Positions 10,978 through 22,854 of a stretch of DNA of 64,000 bases are shown in pieces; the first letter of the stretch is position 1, and the number at the start of each line of letters is the position of its first letter. The notes beneath the pieces are model-generated. The model ran no database searches and was not told where the DNA came from. It was given only the letters and a program-made list of their open reading frames with translations. The position numbers and the translations under genes were made by a program. The DNA comes from Medicago truncatula (Eukaryota; Streptophyta; Magnoliopsida; Fabales; Fabaceae): NCBI RefSeq assembly GCF_003473485.1, contig NC_053044.1, forward strand, positions 58,072,091-58,136,090. The letters are read 5' to 3'.

Positions 10978-11163
10978 TATATATATATACACACACGTAT
11001 CAAATCAAATAAATGTATTTATGTGAGATGATATTGATATCTGTATCCATTTACCGGATTCTCGAGTGATTTGTTGGTTTGATGCATGCATATGTCAATC
11101 ATTCCATACTCGATTTGAGACCATGCAATGTGAAGGATCACAACTATGATTGTGAACTGAAAG

Positions 11164-11820
11164 TATATATATTGATTGAAATAAATTCACATGCTTGTTT
11201 CTTGTGTCTCGTACCATCACAATTAATTTGTCGCATCCTTTTTTCTTATTTTTTTCTTGAAGCATATTCATTTTAACTGGTTATGATATATATGTCCATC
11301 GGTTCTCTACCGATTAATGGAGAAAGAAACCTTGAAAAATATTAATCTAACTATTAATTAGTAATATTAAAAGTTTCAAGAAAAAGACGACTTCATAAAT
11401 CAAAGCAATGTTCCCATAAAAAATAAAAATAAAAACAAAAACAATGAAGGTTCATAAGAAAATGGTCAGCCTACTTGGAGTTTCATGTTAATTGTAAAAT
11501 ACTGAATTGAGCCTTAAAAATCATCATATTATTTTCAATTATGAAAAGAGTTAGTTGAAGCGATAGACATCTAGCCCAATCTGACGAAGTATCCTAACCA
11601 TCTACAAGTATATTTCATGTATAAAAATTAAACACTATTGTGTTAACCAGTGTAATGAATATGTGACACTACACTACTTTTTTTGTTCTCTTAATATATA
11701 CTATTTTGCTTCTTTTAAAAAATAATCTTTTTTAAATGTGTTGTATAGAGTGATTAAAATTGATAGATGGTATGTTTTTTTTAGGCAAAAACTACTTTTA
11801 AAAATAAAGACGTGGTTCAC
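11164..11820. repeat. 657-bp tract identical to 45181-45837
   Basis: Read base by base, the two stretches show no difference and keep a constant offset of 34017, so there are no indels. Immediately upstream (11030-11163) they differ at several positions, and both diverge completely after GACGTGGTTCAC. Open frames inside (for example 11079-11276) lie in the 3' flank of the peptide genes and are not genes. Confidence 0.9.
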
Positions 11821-14812
11821 AATTAAACGAATATTAGTATTATATTGAGTATTGAGTAATAGATACAAACACAATTTATAGCAAGGATGGATGACAACTA
11901 CCAATATAGCTCTTTGCACTAATATCTACTCCATGTTATATCGACTCTACTACTTTTATAGCATTGATTGATGGACAGCTTATTCTCAACTTCTATTTTG
12001 AACTCTAATTTCCTCTCAATTTAAATATGAAATTTCATTTTTGGTGATTGATTGGACTTTTTTGTTTTGAAATTTCATCTAAGATTCTAGTATGATACAT
12101 GTAAATGTGCATATATATTATGGCTTAAAATAATAGGTTTTGTATTATTTCTCTTAATATTTAAATATAAATTTTACGAAAGTTACTTTTTTAAAATAGT
12201 CTTCTGATCAACTATTTCAGGTGTGGGATTAGTTGTCTCCTTTTAGAATATTTTTATGGTTCCTTCCCAACCAGTGTTATAATCACCGCAATTGATTGTG
12301 AGGTGAGAACCAATTATCATGTTGGTTAAGTGTATATTGATTTTTTAGTTAGTTTAGGTTACGAGAATTATGATGGACACAAATGATTTAGTTGTATAGA
12401 TTATGATGATGATTATATTGAATGATTTTAGGTTATGGAAATAATGTTCATTGTTGTACATGAGTTTGATTATGTTTATGTTTAGTTTAAGTTTAATGTG
12501 TTTGATTAGGTTATGGAGAAAGTGAAGGAAAAAATACAGTAAAAGGAAGAAAATGTAAAAGGAACAAAAAAAAAAGAGCAACCAATTCACCTTTTAAATT
12601 AGAGATGATAATGGATATCAATAAAAATATTGTAGTATGATATTTGTTTCCGTTCCGATAGATAAATATTATACCCGAGTGCGAATCTCGTAGATACTGC
12701 AGTACGAATAATGACTACAGTATTGAGGTATTCATGGATATTTCGATATATTCATGGAATTTTGAGAGAAACTTGAACAATAGTTAAATACGAGCTTATT
12801 ATACTCAACGAAGAAACTTGAAAAAAACCTAGAGAGAAAAAAACTAGGGCCGACTTGTTAGAGAGAAAATTTGGAGAGTTGAACAATAGTTAAATACGAG
12901 TTTATTATACTCATGGATGTCCGTTAAGCTATTCATCCTATGCATGTGGCAATTTTTATCTCCGGACACTCGTGGGAATGTTTTTTTTTCTTTCTTTCAT
13001 CCCTATCCTAAATTCTCACATTTCTATCCTCCACATGATTGCTTTATCAATAACTTCCGGTCTAGCTTGGACAATGCTTCTCCATGTGAAATGCGGATTA
13101 AAACCTATTATGTTGTGTAGAAAAATGCACCTTAGAAATTAAGTAACGATTTTTTTAAGAAAGTGGCTTACAAGCTCTCTCCATGATTGATTTTTTAGGA
13201 AAGAAGAGGGAACAAGAAGGGTGATACATGTCAAATTAATGTTATTTAATACATCATTTATCGACTTATTTGACAAGTAATTCAATTTTGAAAACCGCAA
13301 TTATATATAAATATTGTATATATCACAAAACTATGCCATGAAGCTATTATGTTTGTTTCCCCTCACCTTTTTGTAGGTTTTGGACATGACTGCTTCAATA
13401 CGGAACAAAGTGAGGCAAGCACACACGTCAGAAACTAAACCAGAGCATCACATAGACATATGATGACAGGTTCAATATGTTAGACGAGCTCAACGATGTG
13501 AAAGCGAACCAAAACAGAGAGTTTCATAAGGAAATATTAAAGGCGGTTCGCTAGGTGAGTTTTGGCTTGCCTAGCGAACTAAGGTGGGTCAAGAAAACAT
13601 TTTAAGACCGGCTTTTTTCTCCAAGGACAAAATCTTGATTCGCTACGCAAGCCTTTCTCCGCCTAAAGAACTTAAAAAAACATAACCTCTATTATAAATA
13701 GAGTCTTACATATAAGGACGGAGTGAGTAATAACTAGTCTAGCAGTGTATCAATTTTCCTCCAATTTAAATTATTTATAATAACACGAGAGAAATTAAAT
13801 TCTCAAAATCTAGGACATATGTATAATTAAGAAGTAGTATGATTTTTTTTTTTTGACAAAAGAAGTAGTATGATTTGGTTTGGTAAAATTAATTCGAAGA
13901 AATTATTGAACCAATCTAAACAACAATTAGGGAATGATATTTTTTTTATTGATATGCTACCACCACCAGATGTAGCCAACAATTGATTGTAATTAATAAG
14001 CTTTGTCCCCTCTGATTTCTGATTTTTTTCGCTTTATGCAACTTACAAGCAAGCTCTGATATTCTCCAACTTACTGCAGCTAGCTAGCTACAACCTTTTA
14101 CGACTTCTTGTGTTGTTGTGAGACCCCCAAGGTTCTAATTTTGTGTTGGTTAGGACTTAGGATTCATTTTTTGTGTTGCTATATGATTTCATACAAACTA
14201 ATATATGCATATATTATGTCCATATTCATGTAATATGGTATAGCAAAATGATAAACATGAATGTGGAATTTTATTTGATATAACAATCTTCTATATAGTA
14301 AGATTGACAATTTTTGTGTTGGATTGGGCAATACATGGTTTCACTCTGATTCTCCATTAGTAAATAGTAAGATTACTGGTATTTTTTTTCTCTATCATTT
14401 TAATCCAAGATGATGACAAAAATGCTAACAACCTTAAACCCATTCTCTCACTATCCCTTTGTCCCCCACCAACTCACAACCTTAAAAGTTAAAACCCCTT
14501 CTTACTGGTTATGGCGTGGAGAAAGGACGTCCTCTTTTTTTTGTTGTTGTTGTCTCTATTCACAACATATTAAATGCAGAGGAAATAGTACGAAACTACC
14601 GTCCTCCTCTCTCCCACTAACTAAAGCAAGTCACCAACAATATCACATGCTCGTTCGTTTGCTATGCGGAAAAAGAGGAAGGAAAGTTTGCATGAAAAAC
14701 AAAACCTTAAAATTGTTCGTAATAAAAAAAAAGAACATATAAAATATAAAATATTTATAATTTTTGCTAATAATCAATTAAAGATTTTTTTTTTAACAAG
14801 CAAAAATGATAC
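11821..14812. other. Intergenic, no gene recognised
   Basis: AT-rich sequence with scattered chance frames. The 110-codon frame at 14410-14742 and the minus frame at 12354-12590 are low-complexity and match nothing I know. TTAAATACGAGTTTATTATACTCA-like text is repeated near 12785 and 12890. A non-coding transcript cannot be excluded. Confidence 0.4.
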
Positions 14813-15010
14813 TCCATCAGTCCCATATTAAGTGATACGGTGGACCTTGTTACACATACCAATGAACAATTTTGATCTTTAATAATTTTATTAATCTCTT
14901 AGAAAAAAAATTTAAAAAATTTGATATTTTAAAAATATTCATCGAGACGGATCGAACAACATCTTATATAATATTATTTATCTTTGTATATTAGTAGAAA
15001 AATACGGTCA
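14813..15010. mobile_element. Stowaway-like MITE fragment
   Basis: Begins CTCCATCAGTCCCATATTAA, a diverged CTCCCTCCGTCCC terminus, and its body matches 4230-4320. No right terminus is seen before gypsy-like sequence starts. Confidence 0.5.
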
Positions 15011-17290
15011 AAATATGTTTAGTCATTACTTTTATTATGTGTTTTATGTGTTTATGTGTGATTAATCATCGTTGGGTGCATTTTCATGAGTTTCCGTGTT
15101 ATAAGGGTATTTTAGTCGTTTTAGACTTAAGGGTATTTTGGTCATTTTGTGAGAACGGGTAAAATTATAATTTTTGGTGGGAATTACTTTTAGTGATTAG
15201 TGAGAATAATTATTTCATTAAGTTACTAGAGTAAATTGAGATTTTACCGTTTAGTGACCGTTAATGACATTTTACCGTTATTAGTTAAATATCGTTTGGA
15301 GTGTAGAAATATTTTTGGTTTGAATAGAAATGGGTTAAGCCCATAGAAACTAGGTTAAGCCCATTAAGGGTCATACCTAAGGAGTTATCTTAGGAAAATA
15401 TCACTTCATTCATTTCATAAGATATTTTCTAGAGAGAGAAAGTGGGAGAAGAGAAGAACAAGGGTTAGAGAGAAGAACTTGAAGAATTAAGGATTGGAGT
15501 GAAATTAGGAGCTAAATTGAAGTCTAAGTTGGGATTAATCTTCATCCAAGGTAAGTGGGTTAGTCTTTATGATAATCATTTGGTTAATTCTTTTTCTCTT
15601 GTTCTATGCATAATTGATTATGAGAATAAGTGATTATCATGAACCCAATCTTTGAAATTCGTGCTTATGTTGTAGAGATATGTTTGAATATGTTAATTTG
15701 ATGTTAAATGAATTGTTGATGATGAAATTGCAAGTTCATGATGTATGAAAATGGGTAGTTGGTAAATTATGCTCAATTGGTGAATTATGCATGGTTGTTG
15801 ATGAATTGTGATATGTTTCATGATCAATGGTTGTTGTTGTTGTTTAGTCATATGGTTGATGATAATTCATGGCTTGGATTTGCATGATTCATGATTGTTG
15901 TTGAGAAATGAGTTGCTGTTGCTGGTTTTGTAAAATGGGTTGATAATGAAGAAGTTTGATTTTGATGATGTTGAATGAGTTAAGGAAGTTGCTAGAGTGA
16001 ATTAGGATGGTATGATTTTATGTTTTAATCACTTGGTTTTGGGAAGAAAACAGGTTTTTGAGTAAAAGTGGTTTTTAAGTGCTTTTGTAAAATAAGTCAT
16101 TTTGGGATGAATTTGATTAAGTTGTTTTAATGTTTAAATGTCAAGTTTTAAGTGTGGTTTGTATGGTCTAAGTATTAGAAATACATTGGCGAAAACGGAA
16201 CTGAAATCGGATTCGAAAACAAGATTTTATGTGCAAAAACGTAAAAATGCATTTTGCTGTACTGGTGAGGTGACACGACCGTGCGTCTAGATGACACGAC
16301 CGTGCCAGATTCTTCTGTAAGGGATGACACGACCATGCATCCTGATGACGCGACCGTGTCAGTTCTGCAGAATCCTGAAACCTCGTTTTTTCGTGTTTTT
16401 GTGTACTGTAACGCCATACTTCTATTAAAGCAATTAAACATGCGAATAATTCATATATTCAAGAAATAGACGCTACTTTCACCAAAATAAAACCAAAGAT
16501 CGGAACTAACATGCATGCATATAAAATCTCATCAATCGCAGCGGATACAAAATTCTTATACATCAACATACATGTCACATGATATAAAAAAATGCATAAG
16601 CATAAAAATCTCCAAGTCCGACACATGGACAAAATCTCAAAATATAAAAATAATCCAACAAGATCTAGAGCTAACAACAAAACCCTAGATCAGAGCCGAC
16701 TATACTCTAAGACCCGATAGTGGAGAAAGCTCCTACTATCCACCAATCAACAGGAACTCACCAAGCTACTACTCCTGCACAACGTCTACTCACCCATACA
16801 GGCAAGTAGCCGGTAAAACCACTAGGGGTGAGTATTACATCATCATAATCAATAACATAGATAAGCAGGAATAGCATAATCCAAATAACAGTTACTCATG
16901 AATATTTCAATTTAAACATCACGTACATGATCAATAATAATATTCACATGCATATACTTACATCAAAAACCCCAATATCTCACATCAATAATCATCGATC
17001 ATATGAACAATTATCAACTCACAATTATTCATACACAATTACCGATCACATATCATGAACAATCACCAACACATTTATCTTGAACAATCATGAGTCATAC
17101 TCCATGAACAATCACCAACCACATATATCATGAATAATCATCAATAACATTTATCATGAAAATGAACTTTAACAATTTGTTGGAAACAAACAATTAATCG
17201 CATGATGATGCTACTCTACTCACTCACTCATACAATATTACTGAATCTGATGAACATGAACATGAACATGAACTGCTGCATGAATGTGAT
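15010..17290. mobile_element. Degenerate gypsy-type LTR and leader sequence
   Basis: Features resemble legume Ty3/gypsy LTR and untranslated regions: the polypurine-rich transcript-like stretch GAGAGAGAAAGTGGGAGAAG at 15432, several GACACGACCGTG repeats at 16270-16365, a TGTAACGCC LTR-start-like motif near 16407, and many dispersed CATGAACAATCA repeats at 17040-17160. No gag or pol domain and no paired LTRs were found, so ends and orientation are uncertain. The overlapping frames at 16175-16469 only translate the GACACGACC repeats. Confidence 0.45.
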
Positions 17291-18263
17291 GGCCTCCACC
17301 GTTCAATTTTCTATTAATAAATATATCATACAGGGTTTCCCACTCCTTCATTAATTTGTTTGCATATTCGTTTTTGTCATCCTATTGATGCCAATTAATA
17401 CAATCGTACGTGTCCGGCTTGGAATATGCAGTATAGTTTAAGGTGTCTGTCTGAGTCCTATATATATTAGCACAGTTAGTGACTTTAGTGTGTTGCACAG
17501 CATGGATATGGGTCCTATGTTGCATCATCTAGTAACCTATATTTTCTGACCTTACATTCATTATTATTTAAATAAAATAAATTAAGGGCCAATGATTTTA
17601 AGTGTGAGATTAGAAAGAATGATGGGGTTTACTTAATTAGTTCCGAATTTTGCTTTAGATTATTGGAAATAACAAGTAGGCTTTTAAACTTATTGATTTC
17701 TTCTGTTTAAGTTTGATCACCTCATAACCATCACATCCTGCTCAAGTTATTTTAAACCGAGTTCACCAAAGAACAAAGTCTTGATGTCACATTGCTTTGT
17801 GCAAAAGGGTGGGAATAGATCAGACCAGGCTATATAAGATTGTAAAGCTTACGCTTGGCCTACGTTGAAATAGGTCCACTAAAACACCTCTCTATCATAA
17901 GCTGCAGTCATGTGGCAGCAGGTGATCCAATTCTGTCCATCAGTCATGTGGCAGCAGGTGATCCAATTCCGTCCATCTGTCATGGATACTAGGCCGATTT
18001 GACCTTATACACCAGATACGTTCAACTCATTTTAAGAAAAGCAAAATAGCATTATCGATAGAAGTCCCAAAAAAGGAAATTCTAAAGCTATCGTCGTGAT
18101 CTAACAATATTAGTAAATAACCATCAGGTTTAAGAGGGAAGATATTGCAACAGAAAATTGTGAACAAGTTTCGACTTTATTATTGCTATATATTTACACA
18201 TATAATTTCCATGTACAAGTGTATCTATGTTGCTACAAAATTTTGATCCCCATAAACTTCCAT
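17291..18263. other. Intergenic; includes two copies of a 37-bp repeat and the DUF241 3' end
   Basis: CAGTCATGTGGCAGCAGGTG followed by ATCCAATTC(T/C)GTCCAT occurs twice in tandem at about 17906-17977. On the minus strand, 18177-18182 (TTTATT) gives AATAAA about 85 bases past the DUF241 stop, a likely poly(A) signal that is conserved near 30122 behind the paralogue. Confidence 0.5.
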
Positions 18264-19160
18264 TTAATGGTTGAGAATATTAAGAAGTGAAACTCTAATT
18301 TTAATGAGACGCCTGAATAGAAACTCAAGCCCTTCTTCAAGGTCTTGAATGCATGACTCTGCTTTCTCTAAGTGACTTTGGAGATCATTGATGGCTTCAA
18401 GTTTTCTATTCTTGGTAAGTATAAAAGACTGCAATGCTCCATCCACTTGGGCAAATTCACTTTCATCTGCCACTAGGGAGCAGGAAACTCTTTTGGGCTG
18501 AATTAGCTTGGAAATGGAACCCCAGCTGTTTGACTTTGACTGTGTGGTCCCTGATATAAATTGCAATACTGCCTGAAATGTAGATAGGGTTGCCACTTCA
18601 ACATCTTGTAATAAGTTAATCAAAGCCACTGTTTGATGGTCTTTGTTTGTAGATAAGATGTTGCTATTTTTGGCATTTCCCTTCAAATTTACCAAGGTTT
18701 TGGAGATTGACTTTCTCACTACCTTCCTGGATATCAAGAACTTCTTAACTTCTGAAGTGAGTTCGACTTCACCGCTTCCTCTTCTTTTGCTTCTTCTTAT
18801 GAGGGATTGAAGTTCCCTTGTGCATTCTTTTGTGTGAATTAAAGCATCTTTAGCTGCACTACACACATCTAATAGCCTTAAGGAACCATCCAAAAGGTTA
18901 TTTACCCCATTTTCTTGATGCTCATGTAGAAGTGCATCTTGTGTTAGTGGAAGCTGAACCAATTTTTCAACACACTCGATCAAGTTTTGCAAGCCATCAA
19001 TTTTATGGAAAATCAATGATGATGAGGAGGTTTCATTGGAAGATCTTAATAAGGTGTCTAAATGTTCATTACATTTAAGAATGAGTGGGTGTGGTCTTGA
19101 TGGCAAGCTGATTGAGCGACCGTGGAAATTGGATTTTGAGTTCAAAGGAGAGGCTGCCAT
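18264..19160 (-). CDS. DUF241 (PF03087) family protein, intact copy A
   Basis: A 298-residue single-exon protein. Family marks are the N-terminal RSISLPSRPHP motif (residues about 15-25), a long helical middle containing LLDVCSAAKDAL and KECTRELQSLIRR, and the C-terminal LEEGLEFLFRRLIKIRVSLL block. No signal peptide or membrane span is evident, so it is likely intracellular and helical. Such plant proteins are often labelled BPS1-like; their biochemical role is not established. The start is the first Met, shared with the paralogue at 31093. A TATA-like AATATATATT lies at 19237-19246, about 80 bases upstream. Unlike copy C it has no frame breaks. Confidence 0.93.
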   Translation of the reverse strand: MAASPLNSKSNFHGRSISLPSRPHPLILKCNEHLDTLLRSSNETSSSSLIFHKIDGLQNLIECVEKLVQLPLTQDALLHEHQENGVNNLLDGSLRLLDVCSAAKDALIHTKECTRELQSLIRRSKRRGSGEVELTSEVKKFLISRKVVRKSISKTLVNLKGNAKNSNILSTNKDHQTVALINLLQDVEVATLSTFQAVLQFISGTTQSKSNSWGSISKLIQPKRVSCSLVADESEFAQVDGALQSFILTKNRKLEAINDLQSHLEKAESCIQDLEEGLEFLFRRLIKIRVSLLNILNH

Positions 19161-19560
19161 TTTTTTCTTTGGTTAAGGAGAAAGAGAAGCCTTAATGTTG
19201 AATGTTGATTTGAGTCTACGGATCTGCATTCTTCTCAATATATATTATGCGTGTTAGGCGACACAAGGAATCTAATCTTAATCACATATCAGAGAGGCCA
19301 ACTAATCCAGATTTGGATTCAGACATAATTACATAAATGTTAGAGCCTTGTCTCCCCCAAGGAATCTCCCCAACTCATAATCTGTCTCATTTGCATGATT
19401 ATAACATTTTCAATACAGATGCTTCACCGAAAACGTGTTTTTAATCGTAAACATAACCATTTGCACATGTGTAGTACTGCTGTGATGCCAAAGCAACAAC
19501 TGCAGTATTGTTAGGCATGTCTCTGTTGGAGGAACACGAATCAGATCACCCATTTAAACA
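19161..19560 (-). promoter_or_regulatory. DUF241 copy A promoter
   Basis: TATA-like AATATATATT at 19237-19246 and flanking sequence to about 19560 closely match 31094-31450 upstream of copy B, with only a few differences over the first 200 bases. It lies between copy A and the divergent relic at 19938. Confidence 0.7.
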
Positions 19561-19937
19561 TATGTTAACATCAATGGATACCATTGACTTCCTCATAGGC
19601 TAGGAGTTGAGGTGTTTTGTTCAATATGTTTATTATTCTAGCAAGAGTATGAAGATACAATACACGTGTATTTGATTAAAACGGATTGTAACAAATTATT
19701 TATAGATAGAACTGCTTCTTCTCCTGCAGACACATGATCCAGTTTCCATGTTTACTCTCATCACATGCACGCCCCTCTAATTATATTGCCCCTTAGCACT
19801 ACCAGTTGAATTTTAAAATATAAAATACGATTCTTGTCTCCTGTAATTATTTGCTTTATATTGAGAAGATAACAACTACTATAACCCTGACATGTTTTCT
19901 GATCTCATAGTCATCTTTCTTTTTCAGACAAGAGAAA

Positions 19938-20203
19938 ATGGAAGTTGCTGTAGAAACAAACCCCAAAAGCTCTCTGCAACACACCCTACTGGATCACTAG
20001 TTAAGCTGCATCTGCAAAGATTGAAGGATTCTGATGCTAAAAAATGATCAACAATTTCAAAGTTCTTGCAGTCTGAAAAATCTCATGATTCTCCAGAATC
20101 AGAAACAAATGAATTTCTAAAGGTTGATGCACTGTTACAGTTTCTCGTCAGTTCAAAGCCTTCATCTGTTGAAGAAATTTCAATGTCATTCAAAATTTAG
20201 AGT
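19938..20203 (+). pseudogene. Divergent DUF241-type relic next to copy A
   Basis: Starts ATGGAAGTTGCTGTAGAAAC. This and the next 30 bases (AACCCCAAAAGCTCTCTGCA) match 31870-31905 beside copy B, where a clearer DUF241 relic follows. Here the frame is broken, but pieces such as LVKLHLQRLKDSDAKK and DALLQFLVSSKPSSVEEISM can be read before a stop at 20201. The N-terminal portion is shorter than any intact member. Assignment rests mainly on the paralogous position. Confidence 0.5.
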
Positions 20204-20781
20204 TTCCCTTTAAACCAGAAGCCAAACCCAAATCATGTTGTTAACCATCAAAATCTCATACTTTGTACATCAATTTGATGTGATTAAACAAAGCTGTATA
20301 TATTTTTTGATCAAGAAGTTGTATATATATTTTTAATCAGAATGAACCAACCTCTACAAACGTTGAATAATTGAATAATAGTCTAGTTTATGATAATTTG
20401 ACCAATGTGCTCTAATAATTGAATCTACTAGCCTAGCTGTAAGGATTATTACAACTTACAGGTGCTGGTTCATCGAATTAATTTTATTCCTGAATTAATG
20501 TATGCTAAATTGAACAATTGTAATCGTTTTCAAATCTCTATATCACATGTAGTATGGATTTTTTTTTTGTTGCAAATATTATTTTTCTTTTTAATGCAAA
20601 GAATATAGAGTAGTTACTATTATGCACATCTAACTCAATCATGCCACCCTCTGTTGCACCAAAACTTTTGATCGAAGGCGCGTCCCAGTGTGCAACATGT
20701 GTTGTGTCCGACACCGACACTTAAGAGAGAGTTGGTTTATGTTTTCAACATTATTTATTGGTGATTGAAGAAAAAGATGTA

Positions 20782-20936
20782 CTCCCTCCGTTCTTAAATA
20801 TAAGCAAATTTGACTTTTTATGTTCATTCAATTAATGATGTATGTGGTCCATAATTTGAACCATATACATTATTAATTGAATAAACCTAAAAAGTCAAAT
20901 TTGCTTATATTTAGAAACGGAGGGAATATAATAAAT
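20782..20936. mobile_element. Stowaway MITE, about 155 bp
   Basis: Ends CTCCCTCCGTTCTTAAATAT and ATATTTAGAAACGGAGGGA, TA-flanked, with inverted internal blocks (TTCAATTAATGATGTATGTG). Same subfamily as 10828-10977 and 56392-56536. Confidence 0.9.
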
Positions 20937-21174
20937 AGAGGCATGCATGTAAAGAAATAATTAACGTAGTTGAAAATAGCAAAGAGGTCTTATAAAAAAG
21001 GACAAAAAAAATCTCAAAAGGTCTTATAATTAAGAATTCTTGTTCCTCTAAGAGAGATATGACTAGCAGAATATCAATTTGTTCACACGTGCAGATGAGT
21101 TGTGTTTAATAAAATTAGAGTGCGTTGATGGTGAAGCATTTCCGTTGAAAATGTCCTAATAATATACATCTTCT

Positions 21175-21318
21175 CGTTACTATTATAAGAAAAAAATTAT
21201 TTTTTAGATTCATTCATTAAATGATGTATATGGTTTATAATAAAGACCATATATATCATATATATCATTAAATGAATCTTAAATGTAGTTTTTTTGCTTA
21301 TAATAGTGACCGGAGGGT
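21175..21318. mobile_element. Diverged Stowaway-like MITE
   Basis: Inverted arms TACTATTATAAGAAAAAAAT and TTTTTTTGCTTATAATAGTG enclose the paired ATTAAATGATGTATATGG and CCATATATATCATTAAATGA blocks. The right end GACCGGAGGGTGTA retains a CGGAGGG-like terminus. Confidence 0.65.
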
Positions 21319-21484
21319 GTAAGTGAGAGACACTTCTCTATAATCTATACAATAATGTTTAGATATTCCAAATCTTGATTAGTTAGCCTCATTGATTCAT
21401 ACGTGTTTAATTAACATGAGATTCCTAATGTCTCATAATAACTATATACACTCAGAAGATGTCCGTGCAAGTAATTGATAGTCA

Positions 21485-21680
21485 GGATTGTTAAAAAAAC
21501 CCGAACCAAATCGAATATTGTGCCTACTTCAGAAAACCAAAAAACCGAATCAAACCACATGGATAGTAGTTTACGGATGAACCAAACAGAATTGCTTTAG
21601 TTCACAAATTTGTTAGTCACGTTTTCTTTTTTGTGCGGTTCGGTTCAGTTCAGTTTTTTGGGGTTTTTAACAACCCTACA
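21485..21680. mobile_element. Small inverted-repeat element, about 195 bp
   Basis: Left GATTGTTAAAAAAACCCGAA and right TTGGGGTTTTTAACAACCCT are imperfect inverted repeats, with GAACCAAATCGAA and CGGTTCGGTTCAG blocks inside. It is non-coding. The similar GGTTCGG-rich region at 57780-58160 may be related. Confidence 0.55.
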
Positions 21681-21762
21681 ACATAGTAGTCAACTTTATA
21701 CATTAATCCGTGGTGTCCTGTTCGAGGCAGACAAATTCATAAGCTTAACGTTGTTTAATAGT

Positions 21763-22457
21763 TGTTGTGAATTCGATGAGAAAACACATCAATAACAAAT
21801 TTATGTGTGGAGCAAGTGATAATCAGGCAACCAAAACAAAATGTATGAAACAATTATAAACACAAGCCAAAAGTAGAAAACAACCGAGAGAGAAAGGAAG
21901 AGAAAACATAAAAGAATTTGTCGACCTAGTTCAGTTCAAATTGACATAGTCTAGGGGAGAGAGCAGCCCTCCGTTTAACTATATGATGGGTAACGTTACA
22001 AAAGAGATATCAATGAAATACAAGAATAAGTCTCCCGCCTAATTCAACTCAAAGCCCTAATCTCTTCCCATAACCAAAAAATTCAATCCTAATAGTGTTT
22101 CCCAAGGTGAATCAACCCTCAAACCCTAGTGTTTGTTGCCAAGAGACAAACTCTATACAAACCCTAGTTTTGTTGTCGCCTTTCTAAAACCTTGTTTTAC
22201 CCCCTCTATCTTAAGGTTTACTCTGATACAAAGCCTATATTTATAGTAAAAGAATCCTTCATAAATTGGAACAAAATTAGGCCCAAAAAATATGTTTTAT
22301 TTTTATGACTCTGCGCAAAATCGTGTGCTCCGATTTTTTACGAATGGAAAGTGCCAATTCTGGTCCAAAAATCGTAATCCGATTTTTCAATTCGTGCTTC
22401 GATTTTGACAACTCCAGCAAACTTCAATTTCTCCAATTTTAAGTCACTTTCACAACA
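21763..22457 (-). mobile_element. Solo LTR, 695 bp
   Basis: Bounded by the perfect short inverted repeat TGTTGTGAA...TTCACAACA. Flanks ATAGT (21758-21762) and GTAGT (22458-22462) are consistent with a 5-bp target duplication with one mismatch. The paralogous flank at 32610-32630 (TTTAATAATTGAAACAGC) runs through without it, giving an empty site. On the minus strand CTATAAATATAGG near 22240 looks like an LTR TATA box. No internal retrotransposon sequence is present. Confidence 0.75.
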
Positions 22458-22854
22458 GTAGTTAAAACAGCTTCTAGTCCAGACAATAGCTTCCATTATC
22501 AATAATCCATGAGATTATAAAAATTAATGATTAAGGAGGGTTGAGAAGGCCGGGTTTATGGAAAGCATTGGAAGGTACACACTGGCAATGCAATATGAGG
22601 AAAAATATTCTTCTTATCAACATATATATACTATACAATTGCACTGCACACTCATTATGCTGTGGAAAAATGTAAAGAAGAGCACGTTATTGTTCGTCGT
22701 TCCGCTAGTAATATATAAAAGGACTGTGCTAAATGAGAAATTAAGAAAATTTTCTGCTTATTATTACTCTACATTTACACCTATAATTTCCATGTACAAG
22801 TGTATCTATATTACTACAAAATTTTGATCACCATAAATATTCATCTAATGGTTG

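Larger units (their letters stand above)
8370..11820 (+). repeat. Duplicated unit 1 (paralogous to 38258-45837)
   Basis: Colinear blocks match unit 2: the LINE scrap at 8370, the GTGCATCCAATG block at 8709, GACATCCACAA at 9319, TTGTTTCTTGATTGACAAAC at 9590, the peptide-gene promoter at 10600, and a 3' flank ending with GACGTGGTTCAC at 11820. Unit 1 retains about 400 bp of copia sequence missing from unit 2. It lacks unit 2's CACTA and Mutator-like insertions, carries its own insertion at about 10320-10480, and has lost the peptide coding region. Confidence 0.9.

Noticed and set aside
11079..11276. 65-codon frame repeated at 45105-45293 as a conserved gene
   Set aside because: It lies in duplicated 3' flank of the peptide genes. 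Its conservation is explained by the identical tract, and it changes frame or breaks in the third copy.
14410..14742. 110-codon frame
   Set aside because: No family resemblance, skewed composition and no promoter or homologue in the window.
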